Below, piece after piece: positions 13,103-15,967 of a stretch of 15,967 nt of DNA (position 1 is its first letter; each line of letters begins with the position of its first letter). The notes beneath the pieces were generated by a model. The model was not told where the DNA came from and did not search any database. It saw only the letters and a program-made list of their open reading frames with translations. The position numbers were made by a program, and so were the translations under genes. The DNA comes from Hadesarchaea archaeon DG-33 (GTDB taxonomy: Archaea > Hadarchaeota > Hadarchaeia > Hadarchaeales > Hadarchaeaceae), in NCBI GenBank assembly GCA_001515185.1, contig LQHI01000002.1, positions 1-15,967 on the forward strand, read 5' to 3'.

Positions 13103-13915
13103 ATGACCAAAAAGGACGCCGCGAAGCTAATCAATCGCTCACTTAAAATAAACCTCTCTGCCGTGGAGCGCAAACTCGTCGCATTCATCGAGCAAAAAAT
13201 CGAGGAAGCGGGAGCCGAGGGCGCGGTGGTCGGGCTCAGCGGGGGGTTAGACTCATCGGTGGTGGCTACTCTGTGCAAAAAAGCTTTAGGCAAACCCAAT
13301 GTCTTAGGCGTTTGCATGCCAGAAGCCGGAGTTACAAATCCTCGAGATGTTGCTGACGCGCATGACGTCTCGAACAGGCTAGGTATAAGATTTAGAGTAG
13401 TTGACATTACCCCCGCGGTGTTGGGGATACATCAAAACTTATACGATTTTAGGATTGGCGCACGCGTCCCGGCAGCCAACGTCAAACCCCGAGTGCGAAT
13501 GACGATTCTCTACTATTACGCAAACCTGCTCAACAGCCTCGTGGTTGGGACTTGCAACCGGAGCGAGCGCCGGGCTGGATATTTCACTAAGCATGGGGAT
13601 GGGGCGGTCGATCTAATGCCACTTGGCTGCCTTTACAAGACACAGGTTAGACAGCTCGCAGCGCACCTGAACGTGCCGAAGAAGGTGATTGAAAATGTGC
13701 CCTCAGCTGGTCTTTGGCGGGGGCAGACCGATGAGAAGGAGCTCGGCATATCATACGAAAAACTCGACATGATTTATGCTGGGCTTGACCTTGGATTGGA
13801 GCCGGATGTGATAGCTGACGCGGCAGACGTTAAGATCGAGGATGTAAACCGCTTCATCGAGCGAGAACGGCGAATGGCCCACAAGCTCAGCATGCCTGAA
13901 ATCCCGAAGCTCTAG
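13103..13915 (+). CDS. nadE: NH3-dependent NAD+ synthetase
   Basis: 270-aa NAD synthetase that amidates deamido-NAD using ATP and ammonia. It has the PP-loop SGGLDSS (46-52), the GTCNRSE substrate loop (139-145), GYFTKHGDGAVDLMPLG, LYKTQVRQLA and PSAGLWRGQTDEKELG, all family signatures. No glutaminase (nitrilase) domain is attached, so ammonia is the nitrogen donor. ATG 13103 was chosen because GGTGA (13093-13097) sits five bases upstream; GTG 13094 overlaps that motif. It follows pheA by 9 bp and is probably the last gene of the aromatic plus arm, where several enzymes use NAD(P). Confidence 0.95.
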   Translation: MTKKDAAKLINRSLKINLSAVERKLVAFIEQKIEEAGAEGAVVGLSGGLDSSVVATLCKKALGKPNVLGVCMPEAGVTNPRDVADAHDVSNRLGIRFRVVDITPAVLGIHQNLYDFRIGARVPAANVKPRVRMTILYYYANLLNSLVVGTCNRSERRAGYFTKHGDGAVDLMPLGCLYKTQVRQLAAHLNVPKKVIENVPSAGLWRGQTDEKELGISYEKLDMIYAGLDLGLEPDVIADAADVKIEDVNRFIERERRMAHKLSMPEIPKL

Positions 13916-13926
13916 GCATTCAGGTA

Positions 13927-13944
13927 GTAAACACCCCTGTTGAC
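13927..13944. repeat. 18-bp palindrome, copy 2 (after nadE)
   Basis: GTAAACACCCCTGTTGAC, arms GTAAACA and TGTTGAC around CCCC with one arm mismatch, 11 bp after the nadE stop. Its two arms are perfect complements of the outer and inner arms of copy 3 at 14003-14020. Confidence 0.75.
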
Positions 13945-14002
13945 AAGAAAACTACATCTTCATTTTCGTGAGTACTTACAGGGCATGCCAACAACTCTTA
14001 GT

Positions 14003-14020
14003 GTCAACACCCCTGTTTAC
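14003..14020. repeat. 18-bp palindrome, copy 3 (at the aEF1A stop)
   Basis: GTCAACACCCCTGTTTAC. On the minus strand the aEF1A stop TAA (14019-14017) is followed by ACAGGGGTGTTGAC, the same stop-plus-motif arrangement as at the aroB' end. Confidence 0.75.
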
Positions 14021-15261
14021 TTCGCTGGCACTAGGTCGACACACATCCCCGCCGCGATTGTTTGACCTCCGTGGCGGACCGCGAACCTGCTTAGCTCGGG
14101 GATTTCGCTGGTGCGCTCAATCACGATGGGCTTATTCAGCACCACGCGAACGAGACCTGCATCGCCTTTTCGCAGCGCCTTAGGCTTCTCTTCAACCACT
14201 GCTCCCGTGCGCGGGTCGATCTTCTGGAGAATCTCTTCAAACCTCCCGGGCACATGCGCGGCGTGACAATGGAATAACGGAGCGAAACCCGGGGTGAGAT
14301 CGGTGGGCACTGCGAGCACAATGATTTTTGCGGTGAACTCGCTCGCGACAGTGGGTGGTTTGCCGGGGTGTCCGACGACATCTCCCCGCTTTACGTCTGC
14401 CCTTGAAACGCCGCGAACGTTGAAACCTATGTTGTCACCGGGCACGGCCTGTTGCATGGCTTCATGATGCATCTCGATCGAACGAACCTCACCGCTCTTC
14501 CCCGCGGGCTCGAACACGATGGTATCACCGACCTTTAGCACTCCAGTTTCAACCCGCCCTATGGGTACAGTCCCAATGCCCGTGACTGAAAAGACATCCT
14601 GCACGGGAATTCGAAGGGGCTTGTTGATTGGCTTCTCAGGCTCGATAAACGTTTCCAGCCCCTCGAGCGCAGTCGGCCCCTTGTACCACGACATCTTCGC
14701 GCTAGCCTTTGTCACGTTTTCGCCGTGGAAGGCGGAGAGTGGTATGTAAAGAAAATCGTTTGCGTTGCGATAGCCTATGCCGCCTAGCAGCGTGACCAAA
14801 TCTTCCCTCAGTTTATGGTAGGCAGCTTCGTCATAATCCACGAGGTCCATCTTGTTTATCACCACCACGAGCTGTCCTACACTAAGAGTGAACGCGAGCG
14901 CCGCGTGCTCCCGCGTTTGGGGCATGACGCCATCGTCGGCTGCGACCACGAGCACTGCTGCGTCAGCTTGACTTGCCCCAGTGATCATATTTTTCACGAA
15001 GTCCCGGTGTCCGGGGGCATCAATTATAGTGATGTAATTCTTGGAAGTCTCGAGCTTCCGGTAAGCCACATCGATTGTCAGCCCGCGGTCGCGCTCCTCT
15101 TTTTCACGATCCATCACCCAAGCAAACTTGAAGCTTCCCGCCTCCTCGCTGATTTCCTTCTCCGAGATCACGCCAAGCTCGACGAGAAGCCTGCCGATAA
15201 GTGTAGACTTCCCGTGGTCGACGTGGCCGATAAATACCAAGTTGACGTGTGGCTTCGTCAT
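14017..15261 (-). CDS. tuf: Translation elongation factor aEF1A (EF-1 alpha)
   Basis: 414-aa GTPase that delivers aminoacyl-tRNA to the ribosome. G1 is GHVDHGKST (12-20), the switch I end RGLTID (59-64), G3 DAPGH (81-85), G4 NKMD (136-139), and the G5 region is SAFHGENV. Domains 2 and 3 follow, with VGRVETG-like GRVETGVLKVGD, SIEMHHEAMQQAVPGDNIGFNVRGV, FHCHAAHVPGRF and the end AAGMCVDLVPAK. It is somewhat shorter than most archaeal EF1A (about 425-435), with a deletion of several residues before FKFAWVMDR. The insert length and FAWVMDR motif separate it from bacterial EF-Tu. ATG 15261 has GGGGAG six bases upstream. No rps10 follows. Confidence 0.96.
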   Translation of the reverse strand: MTKPHVNLVFIGHVDHGKSTLIGRLLVELGVISEKEISEEAGSFKFAWVMDREKEERDRGLTIDVAYRKLETSKNYITIIDAPGHRDFVKNMITGASQADAAVLVVAADDGVMPQTREHAALAFTLSVGQLVVVINKMDLVDYDEAAYHKLREDLVTLLGGIGYRNANDFLYIPLSAFHGENVTKASAKMSWYKGPTALEGLETFIEPEKPINKPLRIPVQDVFSVTGIGTVPIGRVETGVLKVGDTIVFEPAGKSGEVRSIEMHHEAMQQAVPGDNIGFNVRGVSRADVKRGDVVGHPGKPPTVASEFTAKIIVLAVPTDLTPGFAPLFHCHAAHVPGRFEEILQKIDPRTGAVVEEKPKALRKGDAGLVRVVLNKPIVIERTSEIPELSRFAVRHGGQTIAAGMCVDLVPAK

Positions 15262-15272
15262 GAACGGCTCCC

Positions 15273-15941
15273 CTAAGAACTCTCAGGTCCAGCTGGCGTG
15301 CTTTTCATGAAATTTGAAATATTCACGAAGGCGAGTCTCAGGTCGCTGGAAAGTTTTTCTGCCGCCCTGCGCAGAGGTTCGGCATAGATGTGGACTACTT
15401 CAGACTTTCCTCGCTGGAAATCGTAAAGTTTGTTTGCGATTCGATCAGCCTGAGAAGCGCACTGTTCGATTGAGCTCAATATTTCAGCTTGAAATCCTTT
15501 CTTCAGTTGTTTGGTGATTCCGCGGAGGTCTTCGGAAAGTTTTTCGGTTTGACTGTTAAACTTTTCCCGCGTTAATTCCTCGAACCCCTCTCTACCAAGA
15601 AGCAGGGAAATGCGAGAGTTTAGAAGGTCCGCGTTTGAGGAGAGAGAACCGAGGTCGGCACTAGCTATGCGCGTCGCTGCTTCGACATCCCCCGGGCTGA
15701 GCCGACGGAGTTCTGCCCCGGACTCCCCGATGTCTGACCAGATGTAGAAATTCTCGATTGGGACTTGTTTGACCTCTGGGGGAGGCCTCGTATACTGAAA
15801 AATTATGGCAAATGCAACAAACGCAGTCGCGACCGCCAAGCCTACTGTGAGAGGCAGGAAATATCCACTCGTACCACCCGCTATTACCAATGCTATCATG
15901 GCCAAGAAAAGCGGAATGATGACAATAAGATGGGTGCGCAT
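15273..15941 (-). CDS. Hypothetical membrane protein: two N-terminal TM helices and a long helical tail
   Basis: Family not recognised. From ATG 15941 the protein has 222 residues. A first hydrophobic helix lies at about 4-24 (IVIIPLFLAMIALVIAGG) and a second at about 27-50 (YFLPLTVGLAVATAFVAFAI), with a short loop. The remaining 170 residues are soluble, heptad-like and charged (EELTREKFNSQTEKLSEDLR), suggesting coiled coil, and end in a Ser/Pro-rich tail. The short inter-helix loop predicts both ends on the same side, probably cytoplasmic. In-frame starts also exist at ATG 15947 and GTG 15950; GTGAT four bases before ATG 15941 favours the latter ATG. It ends 11 bp before aEF1A, so the two are probably co-transcribed; the reason is unknown. 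Confidence 0.75.
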   Translation of the reverse strand: MRTHLIVIIPLFLAMIALVIAGGTSGYFLPLTVGLAVATAFVAFAIIFQYTRPPPEVKQVPIENFYIWSDIGESGAELRRLSPGDVEAATRIASADLGSLSSNADLLNSRISLLLGREGFEELTREKFNSQTEKLSEDLRGITKQLKKGFQAEILSSIEQCASQADRIANKLYDFQRGKSEVVHIYAEPLRRAAEKLSSDLRLAFVNISNFMKSTPAGPESS

Positions 15942-15967
15942 GATCATCACTTTTGAGATGGTTTTGC

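Larger units (their letters stand above)
13927..14020. terminator. Possible bidirectional terminator or structured element between convergent nadE and aEF1A
   Basis: Copies 2 and 3 of the palindrome mirror each other. GTAAACA (13927-13933) pairs with TGTTTAC (14014-14020) and TGTTGAC (13938-13944) pairs with GTCAACA (14003-14009), leaving only the CCCC centres unpaired. The resulting stem would enclose 58 bp and look alike from either strand, suiting a convergent junction. No long T-run, as expected for archaeal intrinsic termination, is visible beyond CATTTTC, so the role is uncertain. Confidence 0.35.

Noticed and set aside
13968..13989. Short palindromes GTGAGTACTTAC and GGCATGCC between copies 2 and 3 of the repeat
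   Set aside because: Too short and common to support a separate feature; possibly part of the loop of the larger structure.
1..15967. CRISPR arrays, tRNA/rRNA genes, insertion sequences, riboswitches
   Set aside because: Looked for on both strands by eye; no regular repeat-spacer pattern, cloverleaf, transposase or known riboswitch core was seen.

Overview
The window is archaeal chromosomal DNA with no sign of mobile elements. Archaeal markers are aIF2-beta, aEF1A (EF-1 alpha), the KEOPS subunit Cgi121, DUF424, the GHMP-type shikimate kinase and the two-enzyme aldolase route into the shikimate pathway. Sub-family content (PhoU/TrkA_C protein beside an MgtE-like permease, COG2150-type ACT regulator) points to a euryarchaeal or related deep lineage. 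I cannot resolve it further from sequence alone. Genes are tightly packed, many start codons overlap the preceding stop (ATGA, GTGA, TGATG), and TTG/GTG starts preceded by Shine-Dalgarno motifs are frequent.

Layout. (1) 1-1529, plus strand: the 3' tail of a probable MgtE-type divalent cation permease, a tandem-duplicated PhoU/TrkA_C protein and an unrecognised 95-aa protein. (2) 1533-2090, minus strand: Cgi121 of the KEOPS tRNA t6A complex, ending 3 bp from its convergent neighbour. (3) 2133-3570, plus strand: an RPA32-like OB-fold/winged-helix protein, aIF2-beta and DUF424, coupled or nearly overlapping. (4) 3616-13915: an aromatic amino-acid divergon around a 208-bp shared promoter region (7687-7894). 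The minus-strand arm is aroA, aroC, GHMP shikimate kinase and a chorismate mutase fused to an HTH/ACT regulator. The plus-strand arm is ADH synthase, dehydroquinate synthase II, aroD, aroE, tyrA, pheA and nadE. (5) 13916-15941: aEF1A and an unrecognised two-TM coiled-coil protein, both minus strand, converging on nadE.

The divergon encodes every step from the aldol condensation (ADH synthase plus DHQ synthase II, replacing DAHP synthase and AroB) through shikimate and chorismate to prephenate, then both prephenate branches (TyrA to Tyr, PheA to Phe). NAD synthetase closes the plus-strand arm, fitting the use of NAD(P) by DHQ synthase II, AroE and TyrA.

Points most worth a second look: the AroQ-HTH-ACT fusion, with chorismate mutase joined to what is normally a stand-alone predicted amino-acid regulator; three copies of an 18-bp palindrome (GTAAACA-CCCC-TGTTTAC type), one at the aroB'/aroD junction and two forming a mirrored pair between nadE and aEF1A; and inverted repeats in the shared aro promoter region.
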